Position numbers and translations under genes: made by a program. Positions 16,693-27,141 of a DNA stretch of 48,196 nucleotides are shown piece after piece. The notes under the pieces are model-generated. The model searched no databases. It saw only the letters and a program-made list of their open reading frames with translations, and was not told where the DNA came from. This stretch comes from DATHGT01 sp035317605 (GTDB lineage: Bacteria; Methylomirabilota; Methylomirabilia; Rokubacteriales; CSP1-6): assembly GCA_035317605.1 (NCBI GenBank), contig DATHGT010000081.1, positions 1 through 48,196 of the forward strand, in the 5' to 3' direction. How positions within the stretch are numbered: position 1 is the stretch's first letter; each line of letters starts with the position of its first letter.

Positions 16693-16932
16693 ATGGACGC
16701 CAGAAAGCCACTCGCGAAGGTCGAAGGTCGGAGACGGATGCGATTGAGCGGCGTGACCGTGGCCTGGCGGGGGACGCCGAATCTCGACGACTGGGTGGCC
16801 TACATCGTCAACGGCACGCGCTCGAAGAAGCTGATCCTGGCCGATCACGCCTCAGAACGAAAGGTCAAGACCCTCATCTCTCGCTGCCAGACCCTCCCCC
16901 GCAAGGAGATCGAAAAGCTCGCCAAGAGCTAG
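16693..16932 (+). CDS. small conserved-looking basic protein
   Basis: A 79-residue basic protein that I do not recognise. It starts at ATG 16693 with GAGGGG ten bases upstream; a TTG at 16675 is a weaker alternative. It has no signal peptide or membrane segment. The central part WRGTPNLDDWVAYIVNG and the Lys/Arg-rich end (RSKKLIL, ERKVKTLISRC, RKEIEKLAKS) suggest a small folded, perhaps nucleic-acid-binding, protein. It stands alone, convergent with radC, whose stop lies 6 nt beyond. Confidence 0.6.
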   Translation: MDARKPLAKVEGRRRMRLSGVTVAWRGTPNLDDWVAYIVNGTRSKKLILADHASERKVKTLISRCQTLPRKEIEKLAKS

Positions 16933-16937
16933 CGCCC

Positions 16938-17606
16938 TCACAGGATGCCCTGCTTGGCGAAGCTGAGGAAGCGTCCCCGGCCGATGATGACGTGGTCGTG
17001 GATGCGCAGGTCGAGCATCCGGGCGCAGTCGGCGAGCTGACGGGTCAGGCGCACGTCCTCCCGGCTGGGCGTGGGATCGCCGCTGGGATGGTTGTGGAGC
17101 AGGATCACCGACGCGGCCGACTCCAGGATGGCCGGCTTGAAGACCTCGCGGGGGTGCACGAGGCTCGCCGACAGCGTGCCCTCCGACACGATACGGTCGC
17201 GCAGCAGCCCGTTCTGGGCGTCGAGCAGCGCGATGCGGAAGACTTCACGCTTGAGGTCCTCCATGAGCGGGCCGAAGGCCGCGTAGACTTCCTCGGGCCC
17301 GGAGAGGATCACCCGCTGGCCCGGCGTGCGCGCGCGCAGCCGGCGCGTCATCTCGAAGGCGGCGACCAGGCGCGCGGCTTTGACCGGCCCGATCCCCTTC
17401 ACCCCGGCCAGCTCGGTGACCTCGCGCGACGACAGCTCGGCCAGCGAGCCGTACGTGGCGAGCACCTCCCGCGCCACCTCGATCGCGTTGCGGCCGCGCG
17501 TGCCCGAGCCGAGCTGAAGGGCCAGCAGCTCCGCGTCGGCCAGCGCGGCGGGCCCGCTCGCGTACAACCGCTCCCTCGGCCGATCGTCCTCTGGCCACTG
17601 CCCCAT
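16938..17606 (-). CDS. radC: RadC-family JAB/MPN domain protein
   Basis: A 222-residue RadC protein. The N-terminal part has helix-hairpin-helix wording (ELAGVKGIGPVKAARLVAAFE, about residues 65-85), and the C-terminal MPN domain carries the full JAMM metal site HNHPSGDPTPSREDV followed by HDHVIIGRGRFLSFA. The family was once linked to DNA repair but its real role is unsettled. Length is as expected (about 225). It lies 38 nt after tsaE on the same strand and may be the last gene of that operon. Confidence 0.93.
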   Translation of the reverse strand: MGQWPEDDRPRERLYASGPAALADAELLALQLGSGTRGRNAIEVAREVLATYGSLAELSSREVTELAGVKGIGPVKAARLVAAFEMTRRLRARTPGQRVILSGPEEVYAAFGPLMEDLKREVFRIALLDAQNGLLRDRIVSEGTLSASLVHPREVFKPAILESAASVILLHNHPSGDPTPSREDVRLTRQLADCARMLDLRIHDHVIIGRGRFLSFAKQGIL

Positions 17607-17644
17607 CGCTCCTCTCTACGCCGCCACGCGTCGCTCCGTCAATG

Positions 17645-18085
17645 TCACGGATCCGATACGCCTCGTCCTCTCCGCGTGGTGATGGTCCGGGGCTCGTCGC
17701 CGACGCCCGCGATGGCGACGTGGATCGCGCGGTCGGGGAGCAGCGAGGCGATCCGGTCGGCCCACTCGATCACGGTGACGCCGTCGCCGTCGATCAGCTC
17801 GAGGAGGCCGACCTCGATCATCTCGGCGGGGCCGGCGACGCGGTAGGCGTCGACGTGGTGGATGGGCACGTCGCCCCGGTACTCGTTGACGAGGACGAAG
17901 GTCGGGCTGGTCGCCCACGTCCGCGCGCCCAGTCCGCGGGCCAGTCCCTGGACGAAGCAGGTCTTGCCGGCCCCGAGGTCGCCGGTGAGGGCGACCACGT
18001 CGCCGGGGCCGAGCGTGCCGGCCAACCGCTCGCCGGCGGCGAACGTCTCGTCAGCACTTTGGGTGTTGATCGTCTCCGGGGGCAC
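17645..18085 (-). CDS. tsaE: TsaE, tRNA t6A modification ATPase
   Basis: A 146-residue P-loop protein with Walker A GDLGAGKTCFVQGLARGLG, the TSPTFVLVNEY segment and HHVDAYR, all diagnostic for TsaE. With TsaB and TsaD it makes N6-threonylcarbamoyladenosine at position 37 of ANN-decoding tRNAs. Start is GTG at 18085, four nt after the stop of the NnrE/D gene, matching the common nnr-tsaE gene order. tsaB and tsaD are not in the window. Confidence 0.94.
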   Translation of the reverse strand: MPPETINTQSADETFAAGERLAGTLGPGDVVALTGDLGAGKTCFVQGLARGLGARTWATSPTFVLVNEYRGDVPIHHVDAYRVAGPAEMIEVGLLELIDGDGVTVIEWADRIASLLPDRAIHVAIAGVGDEPRTITTRRGRGVSDP

Positions 18086-18089
18086 GGGC

Positions 18090-19643
18090 TCAGGCCCGCA
18101 GGGCGGCGAAGGCGTCGGGGAGCGACTCGATCACGTCGGACGCGATCAGCGACTCCTCGCCCAGCCGGGCCGCCGCGAGGTCGCCGGCCGACCCGTGCAG
18201 GTAGACGCCGGCCACCAGCGCGTCGGAGGCGTCCATCCCGCGCGCGAGGAACGCCCCCACGATACCGGTCAGCACGTCGCCGGTGCCGCCGCTGGCCATG
18301 CCGGGGTTGCCGGTGGGATTGAGGAACACCCGGCCGTCGGCGGCGGCCACCACGGTGGTCGCGCCCTTCAGCGCCACGTGCACGCCGTACTCGGTGGCGA
18401 GGCCGCGCGCCGCGCCCACCCGATCGCGCTGGACGTCGGCCACCGACGCGCCCAGCAGGCGCGCCATCTCCGCGGGATGCGGGGTCAAGCAGCGCGGGGC
18501 GGGCGCCCCGCGCAACAGCTCGAGACGGCCGGCGATCGCGGTGAGGGCGTCGGCGTCGAGCACGAGCGGACGGTCGAGGTCGCGCGCGAGCTGACGGGCC
18601 AGCTCCTGCGTCTCGGCGTCGAGCCCGAGGCCCGGCCCCAGCGCCACCGCGTCGCGCGTCCGCGCCAGCTCGAGCACGCGCTCGCGCGCGGCGAGCGCCA
18701 CGGTGCCGGCCGCGGTCTCGGGGAGCGGCTCGGTCATCGACTCGACCACGAGCCCGGCCACCACCGGCTGCTGGCTGGCCGCGGTGGCGGTGGCCACGAG
18801 ACCGCCGCCCGCCCGCATGGCCGCGCGGGCGGCCAGGGCCGCCGCCCCCGTCTTGCCCAGGGAGCCGCCGACGATCAGCAGATAACCATAGGTCCCCTTG
18901 TGGGTCTCGCGGGGCCGGGGGGGAAAGTGGGCGGCCACGTCGGCGCGCTCGATCGTCCACGCGCGGATGCCGCGCCCGACCTCGGCCTCCGGGATGCCGA
19001 TGGGGACGACGGTCACCCGCCCCGCGAAGTCGAGCCCCGGCGCTTGCACGAGCCCGTACTTGAGGCCGGCGAACGTCAGGGTGGCGGTCGCGCGAACGGC
19101 CGGGCCGGAGGGAGGACCGCCGTCGGCGGGAAGACCCGAGGGAATGTCGAGCGCGACCACGGGGCGGCCGCTGGCGTTGATGCTCTCGATCAGCACCGCC
19201 GTGAGCCCGGTGGGAGCGCCGCGCGTTCCGGTGCCGAGCAAGGCGTCGACGACCACGCGCGCGTCGGCCAGGTGCGGCGCGGCCTGGGCCGCGTCCTCGA
19301 CCACGATCGGTGACACCCCGGCGCGGCCCAGGGCCGCGAGCTTGGCGGCGGCGTCGCCCGTGACGTCCTCGACGCGCGCCGCCAGCAGCACGAGCGGACG
19401 CAGCCCGCGCCGCCGGAGCCAGCGCGCGACCACGAAGCCGTCGCCGCCGTTGCCGCCCTTGCCGCAGACGATCGCCACGCGCGCGCCCCGTCGCGGCGCC
19501 CCGAGGGCCGGCAGCAGCTCGACGAGCGCGGCCGCCGCGCCGCGTCCGGCGTTCTCCATGAGGGTGGCGCTGGCGATGCCGAGGTCGGCGACCGCCCGGC
19601 GGTCCAGCTCGCGCATCTCCGCGGCGGTGAAGACGGGACGCAC
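18090..19643 (-). CDS. nnr: bifunctional NAD(P)H-hydrate epimerase / ADP-dependent dehydratase
   Basis: A 517-residue fusion that repairs hydrated NAD(P)H. The N-terminal epimerase (NnrE) has FTAAEMRELDRRAV, SATLMENAGR and VCGKGGNGGDGFVVAR; the C-terminal dehydratase (NnrD) has GYLLIVGGSLGKTGAA, ALGPGLGLD, LTPHPAEMARLLG, and the nucleotide site NPGMASGGTGDVLTG. The frame continues upstream, but that is a shadow; the GTG at 19643 lies 2 nt after the stop of the upstream gene and gives the expected start VRPVFTAAEM. Length fits the bacterial fusion (about 500-520). It sits between acpS-side genes and tsaE, the usual arrangement. Confidence 0.93.
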   Translation of the reverse strand: MRPVFTAAEMRELDRRAVADLGIASATLMENAGRGAAAALVELLPALGAPRRGARVAIVCGKGGNGGDGFVVARWLRRRGLRPLVLLAARVEDVTGDAAAKLAALGRAGVSPIVVEDAAQAAPHLADARVVVDALLGTGTRGAPTGLTAVLIESINASGRPVVALDIPSGLPADGGPPSGPAVRATATLTFAGLKYGLVQAPGLDFAGRVTVVPIGIPEAEVGRGIRAWTIERADVAAHFPPRPRETHKGTYGYLLIVGGSLGKTGAAALAARAAMRAGGGLVATATAASQQPVVAGLVVESMTEPLPETAAGTVALAARERVLELARTRDAVALGPGLGLDAETQELARQLARDLDRPLVLDADALTAIAGRLELLRGAPAPRCLTPHPAEMARLLGASVADVQRDRVGAARGLATEYGVHVALKGATTVVAAADGRVFLNPTGNPGMASGGTGDVLTGIVGAFLARGMDASDALVAGVYLHGSAGDLAAARLGEESLIASDVIESLPDAFAALRA

Positions 19644-19645
19644 GG

Positions 19646-20398
19646 CTAGCGCCGCGCGGGCAGCGGCAGCGCGATCGCCTCCCGCAGGAAGTCCGCGAGG
19701 ATCAGCGTGTACAGCTCGCGCGCCTCCTGCCGGGCCGCGCGCGGCAGCTCGATGTGCAAGGCCCGCTCGGGCAGGCGCAGGATGCCCGCGCGCTTGGCGC
19801 CGGACGCGGTGTAGAACACGGGATCGGCCGGCTCCACCCTCGCCGGGAGGCGCAGCGCGGGAGGCCGCACACGCAGATGGGCGTCGCGCACCAGCTCGAA
19901 CAGGGTCCGCAGCTTCTGAGCTTGCTCGGCGTCGACGCCCACGGTGGCGATCTCGACGCGGTCCGCGGCCTCGGCGCGGCTGTTGCCGTGGATCTCGACG
20001 TAGAACGCGAGCGGCCCCTGCGCGACCTCGCGGACGCGGCGCTCGTACGCCTCGTAGACGGCGCGCGCGCCCTCGCTCTCGACGTCCTCGCTCGCCGGAT
20101 GCCCCGCGACCCCTTCCATCGGGCGGTTGACGTGGTAGCGCCGGCCGCGATGCTCGCTCACGCTGAAGTCGGTGGCGACGACGAGCCCGAACCCGGTGAG
20201 CCGCGCGATCTCCGCGGCCATCGTCCCCGTTCCGAGATCCGACGTCCCGTGCGGCGCCGCCACCACCATCCCCGCCCGGCCCGCCCGCGCCGTCATCTCC
20301 CCCGGCCTCCCCGTCCACTCGAACGACGCCGGTCGCGCCGTGCAGGCCACGACGACCATCGACACGGCCGTCACGCTAGCGAGGGCCGGCAGCCACAT
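19646..20398 (-). CDS. N-formylglutamate amidohydrolase-like exported protein
   Basis: A 250-residue protein with a hydrophobic N-terminus ending in VVVAC, a possible lipobox, so likely periplasmic and lipid-anchored. Motifs VVAAPHGTSD, YVEIHGNS and LHIELPRAAR resemble the zinc-binding residues of the N-formylglutamate amidohydrolase fold. The family contains peptidoglycan- and amide-cleaving members, so the substrate is open. Its start overlaps acpS by 23 nt and it is an unusual guest inside the core acpS-nnr-tsaE operon. Confidence is moderate for the fold, low for a precise function. Confidence 0.65.
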   Translation of the reverse strand: MWLPALASVTAVSMVVVACTARPASFEWTGRPGEMTARAGRAGMVVAAPHGTSDLGTGTMAAEIARLTGFGLVVATDFSVSEHRGRRYHVNRPMEGVAGHPASEDVESEGARAVYEAYERRVREVAQGPLAFYVEIHGNSRAEAADRVEIATVGVDAEQAQKLRTLFELVRDAHLRVRPPALRLPARVEPADPVFYTASGAKRAGILRLPERALHIELPRAARQEARELYTLILADFLREAIALPLPARR

Positions 20399-20800
20399 CG
20401 TGGAGCATCGGACGGGCGACGTCGTCGGCGATCAGGAGCGCCTCGGCGAGGGCGTAGTCGCCGTCGTGGGTGAGGGCGAGCAGCATCCGATCGCCGCCGC
20501 GCTGCCGGCCGATCTCGCGCGAGCGCCCGCTCAGCACCAGCGTGGGCGCCTGGCCGCGCTCGCGCACGACCTCCAGGTCGCGCCAGTGGATCCCCAGCCG
20601 GAGGCCCGTCCCCAACGCCTTGAGCCCGGCCTCCTTGGCGGCGAAGCGCGCCGCGAAGTGGGGGACGGGATCGCGGCGCGCCCGGCAATACGCGATCTCC
20701 CCGTCCGTGAACACGCGCCGCAGGAAGCGGTCCTCCCAGCGGGCGATCACCTCGCGCATGCGGCTGATCCGGACGAGGTCGACGCCGATCCCGCGGACCG

Positions 20801-20804
<4 letters not shown>
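20376..20804 (-). CDS. acpS: holo-[acyl-carrier-protein] synthase AcpS
   Basis: A 142-residue AcpS. It has the start RGIGVDLVRISRM with the metal-binding Asp, WEDRFLRRVFTDGEIAYC, and HFAARFAAKEAGLKALGTG with the catalytic Glu/Lys helix. It transfers the phosphopantetheine arm from CoA to acyl carrier proteins, including potentially the one in the ketosynthase operon. GTG start at 20804 overlaps the glmM stop (GTGA). A C-terminal tail of about 20 residues beyond the usual domain is present. Confidence 0.93.
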
Positions 20805-22153
<1,349 letters not shown>

Positions 22154-22335
22154 CTGCGTCACTCCTCCGTCTCGAGCGCGGGGCCGCGCTCGACGTGGTT
22201 CTCGGATGTCCTGCCGGGTCTCGATTGTAGAACGAGGACCCTCGACGGCGACAACGATTGGGTCGAGCCGGGCTCGACCCGCCGGGGTCGCGCGGCGGTC
22301 GACCCGCCGGGGCGTCCGGCTCGAGCCGCGCGGGC
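22154..22335. other. GC-rich spacer between cdaA and glmM with short direct repeat
   Basis: This 182-nt spacer lies where cdaR is often found. It has no coding potential I can support. A 14-bp repeat TCGACCCGCCGGGG occurs at 22274-22287 and 22299-22312, and several GC-rich palindromes are present (for example around 22262-22278). Confidence 0.5.
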
Positions 22336-23172
22336 TCACGAGCGCGACGACGGCGCGAACCGGGCGCGCAAGCCCGTCCAGAAGGCGGCGCGAGGCGTGG
22401 GCAGGCTTTCCTCGGCCACCAGCTCGTAGAGGCGGCGACGCAGCGCGGCCTCGTCGATGGGCGACTCGATCCGGCCGTCGACGGCGAGCGAAGTCCGCCC
22501 GGTCTCCTCGGAAACGACCAGCGCGATCCCGTCGGTCTCCTCGCTGATGCCGAGGGCGGCGCGATGGCGGCTGCCGAGCGGGCGCGCGATGTCGGGCGTC
22601 CGCGACAGCGGCAGGAAGCAGCCGGCGGCGGCGATGCGGGTGCCTTCCACCAGCACGGCCCCGTCGTGCAGCGGCGAATTGGGCAGGAAGAGACTTTCGA
22701 GCAGATCGGCCGAGGCGACCGCGTCCAGCGGCACGCCCAGCTCCGCGTATTGCCGCAGCCCGCCGGTGCGCTCGATCACGATGAGGGCGCCGATGCGGCG
22801 GGCCGCCAGAGTCGCCGCGGCCGTGATGATCTCGTCGACCAGCTCGGTGCGCTCGGCACGCGAGGATCCCATGATGGCCTGCAGGAAGCGTCCCTGGCCG
22901 AGGCGGGCCAGCGCGCGCCGAAGCTCGGTCTGGAACAGCACGACCAGCAGCACCGCCCAGGAGGCCAGGAAGGTGTCGAGGAGCCAGCTGATCGTGGCCA
23001 GCTCGAGGCGCCGCGCGACCAGCGCGGCGGCCAGCAGCCCGCCCAGCCCCACGAGGATCTGCGCGGCCCGCGTCCCCCGGAATGCCACCAGCAGCCGATA
23101 GACGATCAGCAGGACGAGCGCGACGTCGAGCGCGTCGCGCCACCGAAAGTTGACCAGCAGGTTACGCATCAT
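22336..23172 (-). CDS. cdaA: CdaA-type diadenylate cyclase
   Basis: A 278-residue membrane c-di-AMP synthase. Three hydrophobic helices occupy about residues 14-30, 37-53 and 64-81. The DAC domain follows with the catalytic LHDGAVL (Asp170-Gly-Ala) and SRHRAALGISEETD (RHR at 202-204). It condenses two ATP into c-di-AMP, which controls potassium and osmolyte balance. The gene lies upstream of glmM as in Firmicutes and deltaproteobacteria, but the regulator gene cdaR (YbbR domains) usually between them is absent. It overlaps folP by 11 nt. Confidence 0.95.
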   Translation of the reverse strand: MMRNLLVNFRWRDALDVALVLLIVYRLLVAFRGTRAAQILVGLGGLLAAALVARRLELATISWLLDTFLASWAVLLVVLFQTELRRALARLGQGRFLQAIMGSSRAERTELVDEIITAAATLAARRIGALIVIERTGGLRQYAELGVPLDAVASADLLESLFLPNSPLHDGAVLVEGTRIAAAGCFLPLSRTPDIARPLGSRHRAALGISEETDGIALVVSEETGRTSLAVDGRIESPIDEAALRRRLYELVAEESLPTPRAAFWTGLRARFAPSSRS

Positions 23173-24025
23173 CGGACGCGCCGAGGATCCGCTCGGCCAC
23201 CCGGACCGCGTCGACGGTCTCGGCCACGTCGTGCGTGCGGATCAGGGCCGCGCCGTTGGCGACGGCGAGCGCCGTCGCCGACAGCGAGCCGGCCAGCCGA
23301 TCCGCGGTCGCCGTCCGTCCGGTGATGGCGCCGATGAACGACTTCCGCGACACCCCGACGGCCATCGGCCGCCCGAGGCTCATCAGCTCACGAAGTCCCG
23401 CGAGGACGTCGACGTCCCGCCGGTCCCACGAGACCGATCCCTCACGGAAGAATCCGATGCCGGGGTCGAGCACCACGCGTTCCTCCGGAATCCCCGCTCG
23501 ACGCGCGCGCTCCAGACACGCCGCCAGCAACGCTCGCGTCCCCGCCACCGATCCCGGATCATCGTCGCCGCCCCCGGACTCCGGCCACGCCATCGCGATG
23601 ACCCCGACCTCGTGTTCCGCCGCCAAACGCGCCAGCGCGGGATCTCGAAGCCCGCGCACGTCGTTCAGCACGCGGGCGCCGCTCTCGAAGGCCGCGCGCG
23701 CCGGCCCGGGCCGGCACGTATCGACCGAAACGGGAACGGCGAGCTTCGCCGCCAGCCCCTGCACCGCCCCCGCCAGCCGCCGCGTCTCCTCCTCCTCCGA
23801 GATCTCGGTCTCGAGGTACGGCGCCGTCGACCGCGCGCCCACGTCGATCAGCGCCGCCCCGGCCTCCACCATCGCCATCGCCGCGTCGACCAGCGCCCCC
23901 GTCTCCCGATACACCGACCCGGAATGAAACGACTCGGGACTGACGTTCAGCGCCCCCATCACGACCACGGGACGGCCACCCCCGACAGAAACACCGGCAA
24001 GGTGGGCAAGCGGCGGGACAGACAT
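23162..24025 (-). CDS. folP: dihydropteroate synthase
   Basis: A 287-residue TIM-barrel enzyme that joins p-aminobenzoate to 6-hydroxymethyl-dihydropterin diphosphate. Motifs: MGALNVSPESFHSG (family NVTPDSF loop), LIDVGARSTAP (family GGESTRPG region, here altered), VSVDTCRPG, VLNDVRGL, VVLDPGIGFF and VGVSRKSFIG. The changes NVSPESF and GARSTAP show some drift but the pterin and phosphate sites are kept. Placed between ftsH and cdaA, the common ftsH-folP-cdaA-glmM order. Confidence 0.92.
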   Translation of the reverse strand: MSVPPLAHLAGVSVGGGRPVVVMGALNVSPESFHSGSVYRETGALVDAAMAMVEAGAALIDVGARSTAPYLETEISEEEETRRLAGAVQGLAAKLAVPVSVDTCRPGPARAAFESGARVLNDVRGLRDPALARLAAEHEVGVIAMAWPESGGGDDDPGSVAGTRALLAACLERARRAGIPEERVVLDPGIGFFREGSVSWDRRDVDVLAGLRELMSLGRPMAVGVSRKSFIGAITGRTATADRLAGSLSATALAVANGAALIRTHDVAETVDAVRVAERILGASDDA

Positions 24026-24092
24026 ACCTCACGATACCATCTCGGTCGAAACCGAAATCTCAGGCGGTCGAGGGACGCAGTCCCCCTCCGAG

Positions 24093-25904
<1,812 letters not shown>

Positions 25905-25967
25905 CGCTGAGCGATTATAGCACCGGGCATGCCATGACGCGCCGTGGCGCGCGAAACCCGGCTGAAT

Positions 25968-26513
25968 TTACGCCATTTCGAGGACGGCGACGTGGCGGAG
26001 GTTGCGGTACAGGCCGTCGTGATCGAAGCCGTAGCCGACCACGTACACGTTGGGAATCGTGAAGCCGATGTAGTCGAGGTCGACGTCGACTTCGCGGCGC
26101 TCGATCTTGTCGAGGAGCACGCAGACCTTGAGGCTGCGCGGGCGCCGGGCCTCGAGGCTGCGCTTGAGGTACTCCAGCGTGTGCCCGGTGTCGACGATGT
26201 CCTCGACCACGAGCACGTCACGGCCGTCGATGGGCAGCGAGAGATCGCTGGTCAGCCGCACCACCCCCGACGACGTGGTCCCCGCGCCGTAGCTCGACAG
26301 CCCGATGAAGTCGGTGGTGAGATCGATCGGCACCGCGCGCACCAGGTCGGCCATGAACAGGAACGCGCCCTGGAGGACGCCAACCACGATCGGGTTCAGC
26401 TTTTCGTAGTCGCGCGCGAGGGTTTCGCCGAGGGCGGTCACGCGTGACTGCAGCTCGTCCGCGGAGATGAGCACGCGGCCCGGGCGAGGCGGGACTTCAG
26501 CGCGTCGTGACAT
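25968..26513 (-). CDS. hpt: hypoxanthine phosphoribosyltransferase
   Basis: A 181-residue purine salvage enzyme that makes IMP (and GMP) from hypoxanthine (guanine) and PRPP. The PRPP loop is VLVVEDIVDTGHTL, the flexible loop includes GLSSYGAGTTSSG, and the base-binding part is LLDKIERREVDVDLDYIGFTIPN. I chose ATG 26513 (MSRRAEV) over a longer frame. It overlaps the SPOR-protein stop by 17 nt and is followed by ftsH after 63 nt that contain a TTATAG element which may be an ftsH promoter. Confidence 0.95.
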   Translation of the reverse strand: MSRRAEVPPRPGRVLISADELQSRVTALGETLARDYEKLNPIVVGVLQGAFLFMADLVRAVPIDLTTDFIGLSSYGAGTTSSGVVRLTSDLSLPIDGRDVLVVEDIVDTGHTLEYLKRSLEARRPRSLKVCVLLDKIERREVDVDLDYIGFTIPNVYVVGYGFDHDGLYRNLRHVAVLEMA

Positions 26514-27141
26514 ACGTCGCGAGCTGGCGCTCGCTGGCCAAGCGCACGGCGGCATCGCGCGCCGCCTCCCGCGTCGCGAACGAGCCGACCCGCACGCGGT
26601 ACTGCGTCGCCCCGTCGGCTTCGACCTCGCTCACGTACGCCTGCTGACCGCCGGCGGCCAGTCGAGCGCGGAGCGCGTCGGCCTGGGCGCGCGTCTTGAA
26701 CGCGCCCACCTGCACCGTGAACGCGCCCTCGGGCGCCGCCGCTTTGATCGTCTCGGCCGGACGCGGCTTGGCCGTTTCCTTCGGCTTCGCCTCCGGCTCT
26801 TTCGGTTTCGCTTCGGGCTTCGCGGCGGCGCGAGTGGGAGAAGTCGTCGGAACCGTCAAGGGCGCCGTCAGCTCGCGGTAGAACGTCAGCACCGGTGGCG
26901 ACTCCGCGATCGTCTTGGCGAGACCCTGGCCCTCGGAGCGCCGGTCGCTCCCCTTCGACGGAGCGGCGGTCGCGTCGGCCGACGTGAACCCGGGGAACCC
27001 GTGCGGCCATCGCCGCCCCGCGGCCACGCCGAGCCAGAAGGTGACGCCGAGCACGACCAGGCAGCCGATCCCGAACAGCAACGACGCGAGGCGATTCGAC
27101 GAGCGCGCCTGGGTCCGGGACACCCGCCGCGGCGGTGCCAT
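26497..27141 (-). CDS. SPOR-domain membrane protein
   Basis: A 214-residue protein with a cytoplasmic Arg-rich start, one membrane helix (about residues 19-45, LASLLFGIGCLVVLGVTFWLG), a Pro/Lys/Ala-rich linker with repeated PEAKPKE units (about 105-130), and a C-terminal SPOR domain (FTVQVGAFKTRAQADAL ... YRVRVGSFATREAARDA). SPOR domains bind denuded septal peptidoglycan, so a place at the division site is likely. TGATG overlap with argS; genes for SPOR proteins commonly follow argS in proteobacteria. Confidence 0.9.
   Translation of the reverse strand: MAPPRRVSRTQARSSNRLASLLFGIGCLVVLGVTFWLGVAAGRRWPHGFPGFTSADATAAPSKGSDRRSEGQGLAKTIAESPPVLTFYRELTAPLTVPTTSPTRAAAKPEAKPKEPEAKPKETAKPRPAETIKAAAPEGAFTVQVGAFKTRAQADALRARLAAGGQQAYVSEVEADGATQYRVRVGSFATREAARDAAVRLASERQLATYVTTR

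Noticed and set aside
16281..16848. Overlapping minus-strand frames in the intergenic stretch
   Set aside because: No ribosome site, no recognisable motif, several mutually overlapping alternatives, and overlap with the small plus-strand gene.
17862..19313. 483-codon plus-strand frame opposite tsaE and nnr
   Set aside because: The minus-strand genes have clear family motifs; the plus frame has none and is compositionally biased.
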